In this document: positions 1-10,949 of the stretch, one piece after another | Numbering within the stretch: position 1 is the first letter of the stretch | Layout: each line of letters opens with the position of its first letter | The notes under the pieces: model-generated | The model's input: only the letters and a program-made list of their open reading frames with translations | Database searches by the model: none | Told to the model about the DNA's origin: nothing | Origin: Bradyrhizobium sp. CCGB01 | GTDB taxonomy: Bacteria > Pseudomonadota > Alphaproteobacteria > Rhizobiales > Xanthobacteraceae | DNA: 64,000 bases | Direction of reading: 5' to 3' | Assembly (NCBI RefSeq): GCF_024199795.1 | Contig: NZ_JANADK010000001.1 | Span: forward strand, 4,340,001-4,404,000 | Program-made: the position numbers and the translations under genes

Positions 1-149
1 AGACCAACCGGATCTTGCGGCGCGTTCGGGCAAGCCTGCTGAGGGATATCGGGCCCGAGGAACTTGCGATAACCTTCGAGACTCTTCAGCGCATCGAGCA
101 GCGCGCCAGTCGCCTGCAGGACACCAAGACCGGTCCAGAGACGAAATAG
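1..149 (+). CDS. MarR-type transcriptional regulator, C-terminal fragment
   Basis: The window opens inside an open frame (phase from base 3) that encodes 48 residues and stops with TAG at 147-149, two bases before the ATG of the exporter gene. The visible end reads as a charged helix pair (LLRDIGPEELAITFETLQRI), which resembles the C-terminal dimerisation helices of MarR-family repressors. The DNA-binding part lies outside the window. MarR regulators are often found just upstream of FUSC/HlyD aromatic-acid exporters and repress them until a phenolic ligand binds, so the position supports the call. With so little sequence, another small regulator remains possible. Confidence 0.55.
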   Translation, partial: TNRILRRVRASLLRDIGPEELAITFETLQRIEQRASRLQDTKTGPETK

Positions 150-150
150 C

Positions 151-2202
151 ATGCGTGCGCAAGAGCCGTTCCTGGTCCGCCACGCGGACCTCATTTTTGC
201 TTTGAAGACGTTTGCCGCGTCGATCCTGGCGCTCGTCATCGCACTCGCCATGGACTTGCCGCGGCCCTATTGGGCGATGGCGACCGTCTACATCACCTCG
301 CAGCCGCTGGCGGGCGCGACCAGCTCGAAGGCGTTCTTCCGCGTGATGGGTACGCTGGCCGGCGCCATCATGACGGTGGCGCTGGTTCCGAACCTGATCA
401 ATGCACCCGAGCTCCTGTGCCTTGCCATCGCGCTCTGGGTTGGGCTGTGCCTTTATCTGTCGCTGCTGGATGGCACGCCGCGAAGCTACGTCTTCATGCT
501 GGCGGGATACACGGTCGCGCTGATCGGCTTTCCCTCGGTCTCCGAGCCCGGCGCCATCTTCGATACCGCCGTTGCGCGGGTGGAGGAGATTTCCCTCGGC
601 ATCATCTGCGCGAGCCTCGTCTCCACCATCGTCTTTCCTCGCAGCGTCGCGCCGGCCGTTGCCAACCGCGTCGACGCCTGGCTGTCGGATGCGCAGCGCC
701 TGAGCGAGGCGGTGCTGCTTCGTCAGGGAACGAGCGAAACGCGCCGCGGCAGGCGATTGAAGCTTGCGACCGACATCGTCGAGATCGACACGCTTTCCAC
801 CCATCTTGCGTATGACCGGCTGACCGATCGCAATGCGGTGACTGGCCTCGCCGAGATCCGGCTGCGCATGCTGATGCTTCTGCCGGTGATCGCCTCGCTG
901 GAGGATCGGCTGGCTGCGCTGGGGGAGGAGGCGCTGCGCCGGCAGCCCGAGCTGAAGCGGCTGCTGGAGGATCTGGCGCAGTGGATTGCCAGCGACGTCG
1001 GCGCGCGGCTGCCGGCAAAGCGGATCCGCGCCGAGATCGCCGAGCGTCAGGCGGTGCTCGACGACAGCACGTCATGGGAGCGGATCATCACCACGAGCCT
1101 GCTGTTGCGGCTGCGCGAGCTGGTCGACCTCTCGCGCGACTGCCGCGCGCTGAGCGAGGCCATCGCCGGGAGCCACGATGTTTCAACGCTCGATCTGGCC
1201 TTCCATTCCGAGGCCGGTGCCGCGCCGGTGCGCCATCGCGACCGCGGCCTTGCCTTGTGGTCGGCGGCCGGCGCGGCCACGGCGATCCTGATCTGCTGCG
1301 CATTCTGGATCGGGACCGGCTGGCCGGACGGCGCGTCGGCACCGATGATGGCGGCGGTCGCGTGTTCCTTCTTTGCCGCACAGGATGAGCCCGCGCGTTT
1401 CATCCGCAGTTTCGGCCTGTGGTCGCTGGTCGCCATCGTGGTCGTGGCGATCTACCTGTTCGCGCTGGTGCCTGCGATCTCCCATCTCGAGGTGCTGGTT
1501 CTCGCGCTGGCGCCGACCTTCCTGCTCTACGGCTTCCTGATCGCGCGGCCTGCAACGGCCGGCACCGGCATGGCGCTCGCGGCCAACACCGCAACGCTGC
1601 TGGCGCTGCAGTCGACCTACAGCGCGGATTTCGCATCCTACGCCAACTCCGCGGTCGCGTTCTTTGTCGGCGTCGCTATCGCCGAGCTCGTGACCCGGAT
1701 CGCGCGCGGCGTGGGCGCAGAGTGGATCGCCAATCGCCTGGTGCTGTCGAGCTGGAAGACGCTCGCGGTCGCTGCCGAACGCCGCGGCAAGCGCGATCGG
1801 GCGGAATTTGCGGGCCTCATGCTGCACCGGCTCGGTCTTCTGGTGCAGCGGATCGCCTTTCTGTCCGAGAGCGATCGCCGCGACACCGACAGCCTTGTCC
1901 AGCTCCGCATCGGCCTGAACATCATCGATCTGCGACGCGCCCGCTATGGCCTGGCGGTATCGACCATTGCCGTGATCGACGACATGCTCGACCAGCTGGC
2001 CATCGCCTGCCGCAAATATGCGGGCGATAGAATGCCGTTCGAGCTTCTGGCAAGCGTCGATCAGGCGCTGGCCCGGGCGGTGAAGGATCCCAACGACAAG
2101 GCGCGCGAGGATGCCCTGATCGGCCTCGTCGGCATAAGGCGCGGCCTGTTTCCCGACGCGCCGGCCTATCGACCGCGTACAGGCGAGAGTGTTGCGGCAT
2201 GA
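151..2202 (+). CDS. FUSC-family inner-membrane exporter (AaeB-like)
   Basis: A 683-residue inner-membrane protein with the two-block FUSC layout. There is an N-terminal membrane bundle at about residues 15-165, a soluble helical middle with charged repeats at about 170-355, a second membrane bundle at about 365-520 and a soluble C-terminus. AaeB-type proteins work with a HlyD-like adaptor (AaeA) and a tiny membrane protein (AaeX) to expel hydroxylated aromatic acids and related toxic weak acids. Both partners follow directly: the stop codon overlaps the next ATG (ATGA at 2199-2202). The gene starts two bases after the regulator fragment, so all four genes probably form one operon. The substrate cannot be read from the sequence. 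Confidence 0.88.
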   Translation: MRAQEPFLVRHADLIFALKTFAASILALVIALAMDLPRPYWAMATVYITSQPLAGATSSKAFFRVMGTLAGAIMTVALVPNLINAPELLCLAIALWVGLCLYLSLLDGTPRSYVFMLAGYTVALIGFPSVSEPGAIFDTAVARVEEISLGIICASLVSTIVFPRSVAPAVANRVDAWLSDAQRLSEAVLLRQGTSETRRGRRLKLATDIVEIDTLSTHLAYDRLTDRNAVTGLAEIRLRMLMLLPVIASLEDRLAALGEEALRRQPELKRLLEDLAQWIASDVGARLPAKRIRAEIAERQAVLDDSTSWERIITTSLLLRLRELVDLSRDCRALSEAIAGSHDVSTLDLAFHSEAGAAPVRHRDRGLALWSAAGAATAILICCAFWIGTGWPDGASAPMMAAVACSFFAAQDEPARFIRSFGLWSLVAIVVVAIYLFALVPAISHLEVLVLALAPTFLLYGFLIARPATAGTGMALAANTATLLALQSTYSADFASYANSAVAFFVGVAIAELVTRIARGVGAEWIANRLVLSSWKTLAVAAERRGKRDRAEFAGLMLHRLGLLVQRIAFLSESDRRDTDSLVQLRIGLNIIDLRRARYGLAVSTIAVIDDMLDQLAIACRKYAGDRMPFELLASVDQALARAVKDPNDKAREDALIGLVGIRRGLFPDAPAYRPRTGESVAA

Positions 2203-2405
2203 GATACCAGATCGACATCTACGGCGTGCTCGTGCCGGCGCTGCTGCTGTGGATCATCGTCGCTTACGTCCTGAGCGCGCTTCTGCGCCGGCTCATGCAA
2301 CGCTTCGACCTCTATCGCCTGGTCTGGCACCGCGCGCTGTTCGATTTCGCGATTTTCGTCTGTCTTCTCGGCGGCGTTGTCTACCTCTCGGAGTTTTTGC
2401 CATGA
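2199..2405 (+). CDS. DUF1656 small membrane protein (AaeX-like)
   Basis: A 68-residue protein with two hydrophobic segments (about residues 8-28 and 46-64) separated by a basic loop (LLRRLMQR). Size, the opening MRYQIDIYG and position match DUF1656/AaeX, the small companion of FUSC-type efflux systems. Its exact job in the complex is not established. It overlaps the exporter stop upstream (ATGA) and the adaptor start downstream (ATGA at 2402-2405), so the three are very likely translationally coupled. Confidence 0.9.
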   Translation: MRYQIDIYGVLVPALLLWIIVAYVLSALLRRLMQRFDLYRLVWHRALFDFAIFVCLLGGVVYLSEFLP

Positions 2406-3268
2406 AAGGGAATGTCGCCTGGCTTGGCCGCATTGCGCTGACCGTCCTGGCCGTCGTCGCCGCGCTCGCGGTCGGCCGCGAACTCTGGGTCTACTACATG
2501 GAGCAGCCCTGGACCCGCGATGGCCGGGTCCGCGCCGACGTGGTGCAGGTCGCGCCCGATGTGTCGGGCTTCGTGACCGAGGTGCTGGTCAAGGACAACC
2601 AGAAGGTCCACCGCGGCGACGTGCTGTTCAAGATCGACCGCGAACGCTTCGCGCTGGCGCTGCGGCAGGCCGATGCGTCGGTGGCCGGTCATCAGGCCAC
2701 CCTCGATCAGGCCAATGCCGATTTGAAGCGCTACAGCGCGCTGACGACGGACGCGGTATCGCAGCAGAAGCAGGAGCAGGTTCTGGCGACCCAGCTTCAG
2801 GCCAAGGCGGCGTTCGATCAGGCCGTCGCAGACCGCGCGGTCGCCCAGCTCAACCTCGATCGCAGCGAGGTCCACGCTTCCGTGAACGGCGTCATCACCA
2901 ACATGGATCTGCGTCCCGGCGCCTACGTCACGGCCGGCAAAGGCGTCATGGCGCTCGTCGACGCCGACACGCTGCACGTGGAGGGCTATTTCGAAGAGAC
3001 GAAGCTCGCGCGCATTCGCATCGGCGACAAGGTGCAGGTTCGTCTGATGGGCGAGAAGGTCACGCTGTCAGGCCATGTCGAGAGCATCGCCGCCGGTATC
3101 GAGGACCGCGACCGTGCCGACGGCGCCAGCCTGCTTGCCAACGTCAACCCGACCTTCAGCTGGGTGCGTCTCGCCCAGCGCGTGCCCGTGCGCATCGCGC
3201 TGGACCCTGTGCCTGAGGGCATGTCGCTCGTTGCGGGACGTTCGGCGACGGTGGAGGTATTGGACTAA
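2402..3268 (+). CDS. HlyD-family membrane-fusion adaptor (AaeA-like)
   Basis: A 288-residue periplasmic adaptor anchored by one N-terminal transmembrane helix (about residues 7-30). It is followed by a lipoyl/barrel-sandwich half (VRADVVQVAPDVSGFV), an alpha-helical hairpin at about residues 90-150, the second lipoyl half (VHASVNGVITNMDLRPG) and a beta-barrel domain. Adaptors of this kind bridge the FUSC pump to the outer membrane. The ATG at 2402 overlaps the stop of the DUF1656 gene, which fixes the start; a longer reading upstream in this frame would run through the DUF1656 gene and is not credible. No outer-membrane channel gene is nearby, so the system presumably borrows one. Confidence 0.9.
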   Translation: MKGNVAWLGRIALTVLAVVAALAVGRELWVYYMEQPWTRDGRVRADVVQVAPDVSGFVTEVLVKDNQKVHRGDVLFKIDRERFALALRQADASVAGHQATLDQANADLKRYSALTTDAVSQQKQEQVLATQLQAKAAFDQAVADRAVAQLNLDRSEVHASVNGVITNMDLRPGAYVTAGKGVMALVDADTLHVEGYFEETKLARIRIGDKVQVRLMGEKVTLSGHVESIAAGIEDRDRADGASLLANVNPTFSWVRLAQRVPVRIALDPVPEGMSLVAGRSATVEVLD

Positions 3269-3376
3269 CGCAGCGAGCGGATGGATCGCACTTGGCCTGG
3301 GGAAAACCGGCAACGAGCGTTTCAATGCCAAATCGTAGAGCTAATCCTGACTCGCGTGTGTGAGTCGGGGAGCTGT

Positions 3377-3448
3377 ATGGGCGTTTGGTTTTTAGTCCTA
3401 GCGGTCTGCGTCGTCGGCGCGTTGCTCCTTTTGGCATTCTGCCGATAG
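3377..3448 (+). CDS. Candidate microprotein, single membrane helix (23 aa)
   Basis: A 23-codon frame starting ATG at 3377 and ending TAG at 3448. The product is almost entirely hydrophobic (MGVWFLVLAVCVVGALLLLA) with a short polar end, the expected shape of a single-pass small membrane protein. A GGGGAG sequence lies five bases upstream of the ATG. It sits downstream of a GACTC/GAGTC dyad (3349-3366) that could end the exporter operon. The frame is too short for codon statistics to be convincing, so it is offered as a candidate together with the next two small frames. Confidence 0.4.
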   Translation: MGVWFLVLAVCVVGALLLLAFCR

Positions 3449-3569
3449 GGCCGACAGCGGATGCACTTGTTGCCGCGAAGCATCAGCGAGACGCTGAATA
3501 GCGGTTCCAGACCGATGGTTTTTGACTGTGCATGGATGAGCGCGTTCACTTCCGGGATCGGAGGCGGAC

Positions 3570-3650
3570 GTGAGTTGGTTGCTCGTATTTCTCATTGCCG
3601 CGAGCGCAGTCGTTCTGATCGCTCATGCGATTGATGCGATGCGCTCCTGA
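3570..3650 (+). CDS. Candidate microprotein, single membrane helix (26 aa)
   Basis: A GTG-initiated frame of 26 residues with a hydrophobic core (WLLVFLIAASAVVLIAHAI) and the end DAMRS. A GGAGG sequence sits about five bases before the GTG. The end AHAIDAMR closely matches AHALDAYR in the 30-residue minus-strand microprotein at 12627-12719. That internal match suggests both belong to one family of small membrane proteins and raises confidence that the frame is translated. No function is known to me. Confidence 0.5.
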   Translation: MSWLLVFLIAASAVVLIAHAIDAMRS

Positions 3651-3774
3651 TAATCCCTGTGCCACGTTTTCGTCGGTAGCCCTGTACGCGACGAGAATGT
3701 TCCAGCGCGGGCGAGTGTCAATTTGAGGAACGTGGCCTGTAGGCCAAGGTTGTCACAGCAGGAGGAATACGATC

Positions 3775-3879
3775 ATGCTTGCGTTCTATCTGCCGATCAT
3801 CATTTTCGGAGCGATACTCGAAGCAATTTCGAAGCAGAGTGCGCCTGCGTCCATCGAGGAGACGCCAGGCTTCGATTAG
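3775..3879 (+). CDS. Candidate small protein with hydrophobic N-terminus (34 aa)
   Basis: An ATG frame of 34 residues preceded by a strong ribosome-binding site (AGGAGG, about nine bases upstream). The first half is hydrophobic (MLAFYLPIIIFGAILEAI) and the second half polar and acidic (SIEETPGFD), consistent with a short membrane anchor and an exposed tail. It ends 49 bases before the stop of the convergent acyl-CoA dehydrogenase gene. I do not recognise the family. Confidence 0.5.
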   Translation: MLAFYLPIIIFGAILEAISKQSAPASIEETPGFD

Positions 3880-3927
3880 ACTCCGATCCCAATGCGAAGG
3901 CTCCAGTCCTGACGAGCCCATGGCTCG

Positions 3928-5139
<1,212 letters not shown>

Positions 5140-5171
5140 CTCTCTGGTCTCCTTGATCGATCGGCGGTGGA

Positions 5172-6281
5172 CTAGCCTATTTCGAGATAGTCCGGCCCCG
5201 GCAGCTTGGGGAACGGCGCCGTCGGCAGCGTCTGATACCAGAACGCGACCGAGGCGATGTCGTCCTGTAGCGGAAGATATTTTGCTTCCTTGACGCCCGG
5301 CAGCCAGCCGAGCGCCTGGATCGTCACGCGAAGGTCGGAGCGGAAGCGCACGGGATCGGGGATGTGCCAGCGGTACATGCCGAAGCGCTGCTGCGATTTG
5401 TAGACGCCGTCAGGGCGGATCACTTGCGGCAGGCCGGCATAGGGGGTGGTGAACTCGACGTAGCGGGATTGACCCTGGCCGGCATGCGCGACATGGGGAT
5501 CGAAATTATAGGCGCCGCAAAAATAATCCTCGGTGCCGGTACCGCAGATGGTCGGGAACGCGCCGTCGCCGTCGATGAAGAACTTGATCTCGCCTTCGCC
5601 CCACCAGCCGTTGTTGTTGACGCCCCAGGCCATGTAGGTGCCGACATAATGGCCGCTGCCGCTGATGCCGTCGAGGATGGTGTAGACGTCCTTATAGGGT
5701 AGCGGATTGGTGCGCCGGAACTGCGCGTGAAAGTACGCGCATTCTTCCGGAACGTCGGTCAATGTATAGTTGATCTGGTAGTAGACGGTGAGCTGCTCCT
5801 CGCTGCGGTTCTCCAGTGTGAAGCGCGCGCGCGTGCGGAACGGCATTTCCCAGTAGCAGTTGAAGGCGCGGCCGGGATTGACGCAGACCGCGAGCGAGGA
5901 CACCTGCGCGAACTCCTCCCATCCGCAGGCGAAGAAATCGCCGGCCGGACATTCCACGCTTGGCAGCTCCTGGTCGTCCCAATAGACGCGCAGGATGGAA
6001 TGGCGCAGCCGCCCGCGCGCCAGGGTCATCCAGATCTGCTGGATCGCGCCCTGACCGTCGATGTCGGCGAGCGTGAAGGTCGCGCCCGGTTCGATGACGA
6101 CGTAAGGAGAGACTTTCCAGCCCTGGCCGAGATCGCGGGCCTGGCGCGCGGCGGCGCCGTCGACCGACATGCCGCCCTTGCCCTTTTCGCCGGTGAAATT
6201 CTCGGGGCTGATCGAGCGCGTCTGCGCGTTCGACAGGCGCGACAGATTGCCGAGATGCAGGCCCAATCCGGAAAACGCCAT
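5172..6281 (-). CDS. DUF2961 (GH172-type) putative glycoside hydrolase
   Basis: A 369-residue protein with the signatures of DUF2961: GAIQQIWMT at about 78-86, [14 protein letters not shown] at 226-239 and GTGTEDYF at 247-254. DUF2961 contains family GH172, whose characterised members act on fructose- or arabinofuranose-type linkages; the acidic residues near GEGE and GTED include the catalytic glutamates in that family. No signal peptide is visible, so it is probably cytoplasmic. A GAGGA sequence six bases upstream supports the ATG at 6281. A carbohydrate enzyme between an acyl-CoA dehydrogenase and an acyl-CoA ligase is unexpected and the real substrate is unknown. Confidence 0.8.
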   Translation of the reverse strand: MAFSGLGLHLGNLSRLSNAQTRSISPENFTGEKGKGGMSVDGAAARQARDLGQGWKVSPYVVIEPGATFTLADIDGQGAIQQIWMTLARGRLRHSILRVYWDDQELPSVECPAGDFFACGWEEFAQVSSLAVCVNPGRAFNCYWEMPFRTRARFTLENRSEEQLTVYYQINYTLTDVPEECAYFHAQFRRTNPLPYKDVYTILDGISGSGHYVGTYMAWGVNNNGWWGEGEIKFFIDGDGAFPTICGTGTEDYFCGAYNFDPHVAHAGQGQSRYVEFTTPYAGLPQVIRPDGVYKSQQRFGMYRWHIPDPVRFRSDLRVTIQALGWLPGVKEAKYLPLQDDIASVAFWYQTLPTAPFPKLPGPDYLEIG

Positions 6282-6383
6282 GGTGTCCTCGATAAGGGAT
6301 TAGCGACGTTCCGATATATCGCCCGCGAATCTACCAAAAGATGAAGACCGCGCGCGGAATTGTCCGCACGCGATCAGGTATCG

Positions 6384-8009
6384 TCACGCGACGCGATACT
6401 CCCTGAACTTCTCGCGTAACGCGGATTTGAGCACCTTGCCGGTGCCGGTCATGGGGAATTCGTCCAGAAATTCGACGGCATCCGGCAGCCACCAGCTCGC
6501 GATCCTGGGACGCATGTGGTCGAGCAGCGTCTTGCCGTCGACGGTCGCGCCTTTCTTGCGAACGACGAGGAGCAGGGGGCGCTCCTGCCATTTTTCGTGG
6601 TTGATCGCGACCACGGCGGCTTGAAGCACGTCGGGGTGTGACAGGGCGACGTCCTCGAGCTGAATCGAGGAGATCCACTCGCCGCCGGACTTGATCACGT
6701 CCTTGGAGCGGTCGGTCAGCGTGACGTGGCCTTGAGCGTCGATCACCGCCATGTCGCCGGTGATGAGCCAGCCGTCGCGGTCGAGGCCTTCATCGAGCTT
6801 CATGTAGCCGGAGGCGACCCAGGGGCCACGCGCCCGCAGATGTCCGACGGTCTTGCCGTCGCGCGGCAGCTCGTTGCCGCCGTCGTCGACGATGCGCAAG
6901 GCGGTGCCGAAGCAGGCCCGGCCCGACACCTGGCGCCGGTCGAACTTCTCCTTGTCGCCGAGATGCTGGGAGCCCGGCCGCAAGCTTGGCATCGAGCAGC
7001 CCAAGGCCTCGGTCATGCCCCAGGCCTGGATGTAGTCGATGTCATAGTCGCGCTTGAGCTTCTCGACCATCGCGCGGGGCGGCGCCGATCCGGATGACAA
7101 TGTCGCGCGCAACGTCGAGAATTTGTTGCCGGTGCGGCCGAGCCAGTCGAGCAGGATCAGCCAGAAGCTCGGCACGCCGGCCGACAGCGTCACCCTCTCG
7201 CCTTCGAGCAGCTCGTAGAGCTTGTCGGGCTCGTAGTTGCGGCCGGGCAGCACCAGCTTCGACCCTGTGTAAGGCGCGGTGAACGGCATGTTCCAGCCAT
7301 TGCCGTGGAACAGCGGCGCCATCGGCATCATCACCTCGCGCACGCCTTCGACATGTCCTGGCAGGAAATCAAAATTGCAGCAGGTCATGGTCTGCAGGAT
7401 CGCGGCGCGGTGCGAGTAGATCACGCCCTTCGGATTACCCGTCGTGCCCGACGTATAGCAGATGGTGGACGCGGATTTCTCGTCGAACTCGGGCCAGGCG
7501 AAGCCGGCGTCGTTTTCGCGTCCCAGCAGCTCCTCGTAGCAATGGACGTTCGCAAGCTTCGTCTCCGGCATCCGCTCGCGCGAGGACATCATGACGAAGG
7601 CCTCGATCGTCTTCAGCTGCGGCGCGATCGCCTCGACGAGCGGCAGCGTGGCGCGGTCGATGAACAGCAGCCGGTCTTCGGCGTGGTTGATGATGTAGAC
7701 GAGTTGCTCCGGAAACAGCCGCGGATTGATGGTGTGCAGCACATAGCCCATGCCCGGCGCGGCGTAGAACATCTCGAAATGACGGTGCGTATTCCAGGCC
7801 AGCGTGCCGACGCGGTCACCACGCTTCATGCCGAGCCGTTTCAGGGCCAGCGCCATGCGCTTGATGCGCGGGTGGGCATCCGCATAGGTGTAGCGATGGA
7901 TGTCGCCCTCGATCTCGCGCGCGACGATCTCGGCTTCGCCGTGATAGTCGGCGGCATACTGGATCAGGCCGCTGATCAGGAGCGGCATGTCCATCATCAA
8001 TCCCTGCAT
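6384..8009 (-). CDS. Fatty-acid/carboxylate-CoA ligase (AMP-forming)
   Basis: A 541-residue ANL-superfamily enzyme that adenylates a carboxylic acid and transfers it to CoA. The phosphate-binding loop YTSGTTGNPKGV is at 185-196, the motif QAWGMTE lies in the middle, TGD and DRSKDVIKSGGEW mark the hinge, and the C-terminal catalytic lysine is in TGTGK (about residue 525). Overall it resembles the medium/long-chain acyl-CoA synthetase group. A GGAGG sits five bases before the ATG at 8009. It faces a Baeyer-Villiger monooxygenase across 177 bases, so the two groups may share a regulatory region and a degradation pathway. Confidence 0.92.
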   Translation of the reverse strand: MQGLMMDMPLLISGLIQYAADYHGEAEIVAREIEGDIHRYTYADAHPRIKRMALALKRLGMKRGDRVGTLAWNTHRHFEMFYAAPGMGYVLHTINPRLFPEQLVYIINHAEDRLLFIDRATLPLVEAIAPQLKTIEAFVMMSSRERMPETKLANVHCYEELLGRENDAGFAWPEFDEKSASTICYTSGTTGNPKGVIYSHRAAILQTMTCCNFDFLPGHVEGVREVMMPMAPLFHGNGWNMPFTAPYTGSKLVLPGRNYEPDKLYELLEGERVTLSAGVPSFWLILLDWLGRTGNKFSTLRATLSSGSAPPRAMVEKLKRDYDIDYIQAWGMTEALGCSMPSLRPGSQHLGDKEKFDRRQVSGRACFGTALRIVDDGGNELPRDGKTVGHLRARGPWVASGYMKLDEGLDRDGWLITGDMAVIDAQGHVTLTDRSKDVIKSGGEWISSIQLEDVALSHPDVLQAAVVAINHEKWQERPLLLVVRKKGATVDGKTLLDHMRPRIASWWLPDAVEFLDEFPMTGTGKVLKSALREKFREYRVA

Positions 8010-8186
8010 GGTCTCCTCCAGACCGCCGCGTCGTTGCGCGGCATACGCTTGTGATTTACGCGTGAGGTTAGCGGAACGTCACGCGGCATTCACGCAAAAA
8101 GCATTGGACGTGATTGCATGCGTCACTTTTTCGGGGCTAACTAACCTGAGCTGCCGGCGAAGCAGCATTCGCCGTGGAGAAAATCG

Positions 8187-10019
8187 ATGTCAGCGGAAAG
8201 ACACAAGACCGGTGGAGCCGGCGAATCTAGGGTCGACATTGACGCGCTCCGTGCGCGCTATCGCGACGAGCGCGACCGCCGCCTGCGCACCGAGGGCAAG
8301 GCGCAATATGTCGAGGTCACAGGCGATTTCGGCCGCTACCTCGACGATCCCTGGGCCGATCCCGGATTTGCACGCGCACCTCTGAGTGAACAGACCGAAG
8401 TGCTCATCGTCGGCGGCGGCTTCGGCGGCCTTTTGTGCGGCGCTCGCCTGCGCGAAGCCGGCATCGATGATTTCCGGATCGTGGAAAAGGCCGCCGATTT
8501 CGGCGGCACCTGGTACTGGAATCGTTACCCCGGTGCGGCCTGCGACACCGAGAGCTACATCTACCTGCCGCTGCTGGAAGAGACCGGCTACATGCCGGTG
8601 CGCAAATATGCGCGGGCGCCCGAAATCTACGAACACTCCCGCCGCATCGGCCGGCACTTCAGCCTTTATGAGCGGGCGCTGTTTCAGACCGTGATCTCAC
8701 GGATGGAATGGCAAGAAGACGAGGCACGCTGGCTGGTGGAGACCGATCGCGGCGATCGCATCGGCGCGCGCTTCGTCATCCTGGCCGGTGGCCCGCTGAG
8801 CCGTCCGAAGCTGCCGGGCATTCCCGGCATTGAAACCTTCAAGGGCCATAGCTTCCATACCAGCCGCTGGGACTATGGCTACACCGGCGGGACATCTGAA
8901 GGCGGCCTCGCCGGTCTTTCAGACAAGCGCGTCGGCATCATCGGTACCGGTGCGACTGCCGTGCAATGCGTGCCGCATCTCGGCCGCTCGGCGAAGGAGC
9001 TCTACGTCTTCCAGCGCACGCCATCGGCGATCGGCGTGCGCGACGACCGTCCAACGGACGCAACCTGGGCGCAGAGCCTCAAGCCCGGCTGGCAGCGCGA
9101 GCGCATGGACAATTTCACCGCGGTGATCTCGGGTGAGCCGTTCGAACAGGATCTGGTGCAGGATGGCTGGACCGGCCTGCTCGGGGAGATCCTGCTCGCG
9201 CCGCGCCGGCAGCCGCAGCCGGTGACCTCGATGGAGGAGGCGCTGAAGGTCATCGAGCAGGCAGACTACCGCAAGATGGAAGAGATCCGCGCGCGCGTCG
9301 ATACGGTCGTGAAGGACGAAGCTGCCGCGGCGGCGCTCAAACCCTGGTACAAGGCGTTCTGCAAGCGGCCGTGCTTCCACGACGAATATCTCGACACCTT
9401 CAATCGTCCCAACGTGCATCTCGTCGACACCAGGGGGCAGGGCGTTGAGCGCATCACCGAGAACGCCGTCGTGGTCGACGGCAAGGCCTACGAGCTCGAC
9501 TGCTTGATCCATGCCAGCGGCTTCGAGGTCGGCACCGATTACGCGCGCCGCATGGGTTTCGAGGTTTACGGTCGCGACGGCATGAGCCTGTCCGAGCGAT
9601 GGCGCGACGGCGTCAAGACGTTGCACGGCTTCTACAGCCGCGGCTTCCCGAATTGCTTCCTGATCGTCACGGTGCAGGCCGGCCAGAGCGCCAATTTTCC
9701 GCACATCATCGACGAGCAGTCGCAGCACATCGCCTATGTGATCGCCGAGGCGCGCAGGCGCAAAGCGCGAACCCTGGAGCCGACGCTCGCCGCCGAGAAC
9801 GCCTGGGTCGACGAAGTCGTCAAGGCCGCGCTCGGCCGCCAGACCTATCTCGCCGAATGCACGCCGGGCTACTACAACAACGAGGGCGTGTTCGATCCGA
9901 TCGCGGCGCGAAACAGCCAGTACTGGCGCGGGCCGGTGACGTTCCTCCGGCTGCTCGCCAAGTGGCGCAAGGAAGGCAATCTGGACGGGCTGGAATTGAC
10001 CTCCGGGGGCCCGGCTTGA
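8187..10019 (+). CDS. Flavin-dependent Baeyer-Villiger monooxygenase
   Basis: A 610-residue FAD/NADPH monooxygenase of the cyclohexanone/phenylacetone monooxygenase class, which inserts oxygen next to a ketone to give an ester or lactone. The first Rossmann loop GGGFGG is at 76-81, followed by [16 protein letters not shown] at 105-120. The diagnostic fingerprint [12 protein letters not shown] is at 218-229 and the second nucleotide loop GTGATA at 253-258. The roughly 65-residue N-terminal extension before the first Rossmann fold is common in the longer members. A GGAGA eight bases upstream supports the ATG at 8187. A dehydrogenase gene follows after five bases. Confidence 0.93.
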   Translation: MSAERHKTGGAGESRVDIDALRARYRDERDRRLRTEGKAQYVEVTGDFGRYLDDPWADPGFARAPLSEQTEVLIVGGGFGGLLCGARLREAGIDDFRIVEKAADFGGTWYWNRYPGAACDTESYIYLPLLEETGYMPVRKYARAPEIYEHSRRIGRHFSLYERALFQTVISRMEWQEDEARWLVETDRGDRIGARFVILAGGPLSRPKLPGIPGIETFKGHSFHTSRWDYGYTGGTSEGGLAGLSDKRVGIIGTGATAVQCVPHLGRSAKELYVFQRTPSAIGVRDDRPTDATWAQSLKPGWQRERMDNFTAVISGEPFEQDLVQDGWTGLLGEILLAPRRQPQPVTSMEEALKVIEQADYRKMEEIRARVDTVVKDEAAAAALKPWYKAFCKRPCFHDEYLDTFNRPNVHLVDTRGQGVERITENAVVVDGKAYELDCLIHASGFEVGTDYARRMGFEVYGRDGMSLSERWRDGVKTLHGFYSRGFPNCFLIVTVQAGQSANFPHIIDEQSQHIAYVIAEARRRKARTLEPTLAAENAWVDEVVKAALGRQTYLAECTPGYYNNEGVFDPIAARNSQYWRGPVTFLRLLAKWRKEGNLDGLELTSGGPA

Positions 10020-10024
10020 CCGGC

Positions 10025-10831
10025 ATGATCCCGGCCCCGACGGGCGCGACACGGCTCTGCGTCATCGTCGGCGATCCCATCGCGCAGGTGCGTTCGCCGG
10101 CCGGCGTAACAGCCGCCTTCGCCGCGCGCGGCCATGACGGCATTCTCGTGCCGGCCCAGGTTTCGGCTGCAGACCTTGGTGATTTTCTCTCTGTGGCGAC
10201 ACGGCTGAAGAATCTCGACGGTATCGTCGTGACCATTCCGCACAAATTTGCCTGCTACCGAGCCTGCGCAAGCGCGACGGAGCGCGCGCATTTCCTGGGC
10301 ACCGTGAACCTGATGCGCCGCCGCGCCGACGGCGCATGGCATGGCGATATGGTCGATGGCCTCGGTTTCGTCGGTGCGGCGCGGGCGAGGGGGATCGATC
10401 CCCGGGGCATGCGGGCACTGCTCGTCGGCGCCGGCGGCGCGGGATCGGCGATCGCACTTGCGCTGGTCGAGGCCGGTGTGAGCGATCTCGCAATTCACGA
10501 CAGCGCGATTGGGCGCCGCGACGGGCTGATCGGCCGGCTCAACGGGCTCGGCAAGGCGCCCGTGCGGATCGGCTCGGAGGACCCGGCCGGCTTCGATTTT
10601 GTCGCCAATGCGACCCCCGCGGGGATGAAGCATGGCGACCCGCTGCCGGTCGATGTCGCGCGGCTGGCGCCGTCGGCCTATTGCGGCTGTGTCATCACAA
10701 AGCCCGAGATCTCGCCCTTTATCGCGGCGGCCAGAAAGGCCGGCTGCGTGACGGGCACCGGCACGGACATGTACCAGCAGCACCAGGGCATCATGGTGGA
10801 CTTCCTGCTTGGCCGCGACGGCCGAGAATAG
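10025..10831 (+). CDS. Shikimate/quinate dehydrogenase-like oxidoreductase
   Basis: A 268-residue NAD(P)-dependent enzyme of the shikimate dehydrogenase fold. It keeps the catalytic lysine in TIPHK (Lys74), the aspartate in GDMVDG (Asp111) and the dinucleotide loop GAGGAG at 135-140. The end HQGIMVDF resembles the family's closing glutamine helix. The normal aroE substrate motif SxSP is changed to QVRSP, and the gene lies behind a Baeyer-Villiger monooxygenase. It is therefore more likely a catabolic paralogue than the housekeeping aroE. The start is ATG at 10025; a TTG at 10016 in frame is possible. Probably co-transcribed with the monooxygenase. Confidence 0.85.
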   Translation: MIPAPTGATRLCVIVGDPIAQVRSPAGVTAAFAARGHDGILVPAQVSAADLGDFLSVATRLKNLDGIVVTIPHKFACYRACASATERAHFLGTVNLMRRRADGAWHGDMVDGLGFVGAARARGIDPRGMRALLVGAGGAGSAIALALVEAGVSDLAIHDSAIGRRDGLIGRLNGLGKAPVRIGSEDPAGFDFVANATPAGMKHGDPLPVDVARLAPSAYCGCVITKPEISPFIAAARKAGCVTGTGTDMYQQHQGIMVDFLLGRDGRE

Positions 10832-10949
10832 CCGCCTTGCCCGTGTCAAGGCGTCCATTGCGACGGGTGGGGCTTGAGCGATCGGGGCCGACGTAGGATC
10901 ATGCGCCCGCGCGAGCCGGTCGCGCACCTTTAAGCGAGAGGACCAAGGA

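Noticed and set aside
3322..3595. Minus-strand frames with a CxxC-like spot opposite the microprotein cluster
   Set aside because: Poor codon bias and no ribosome-binding site; the plus-strand small frames are better supported.
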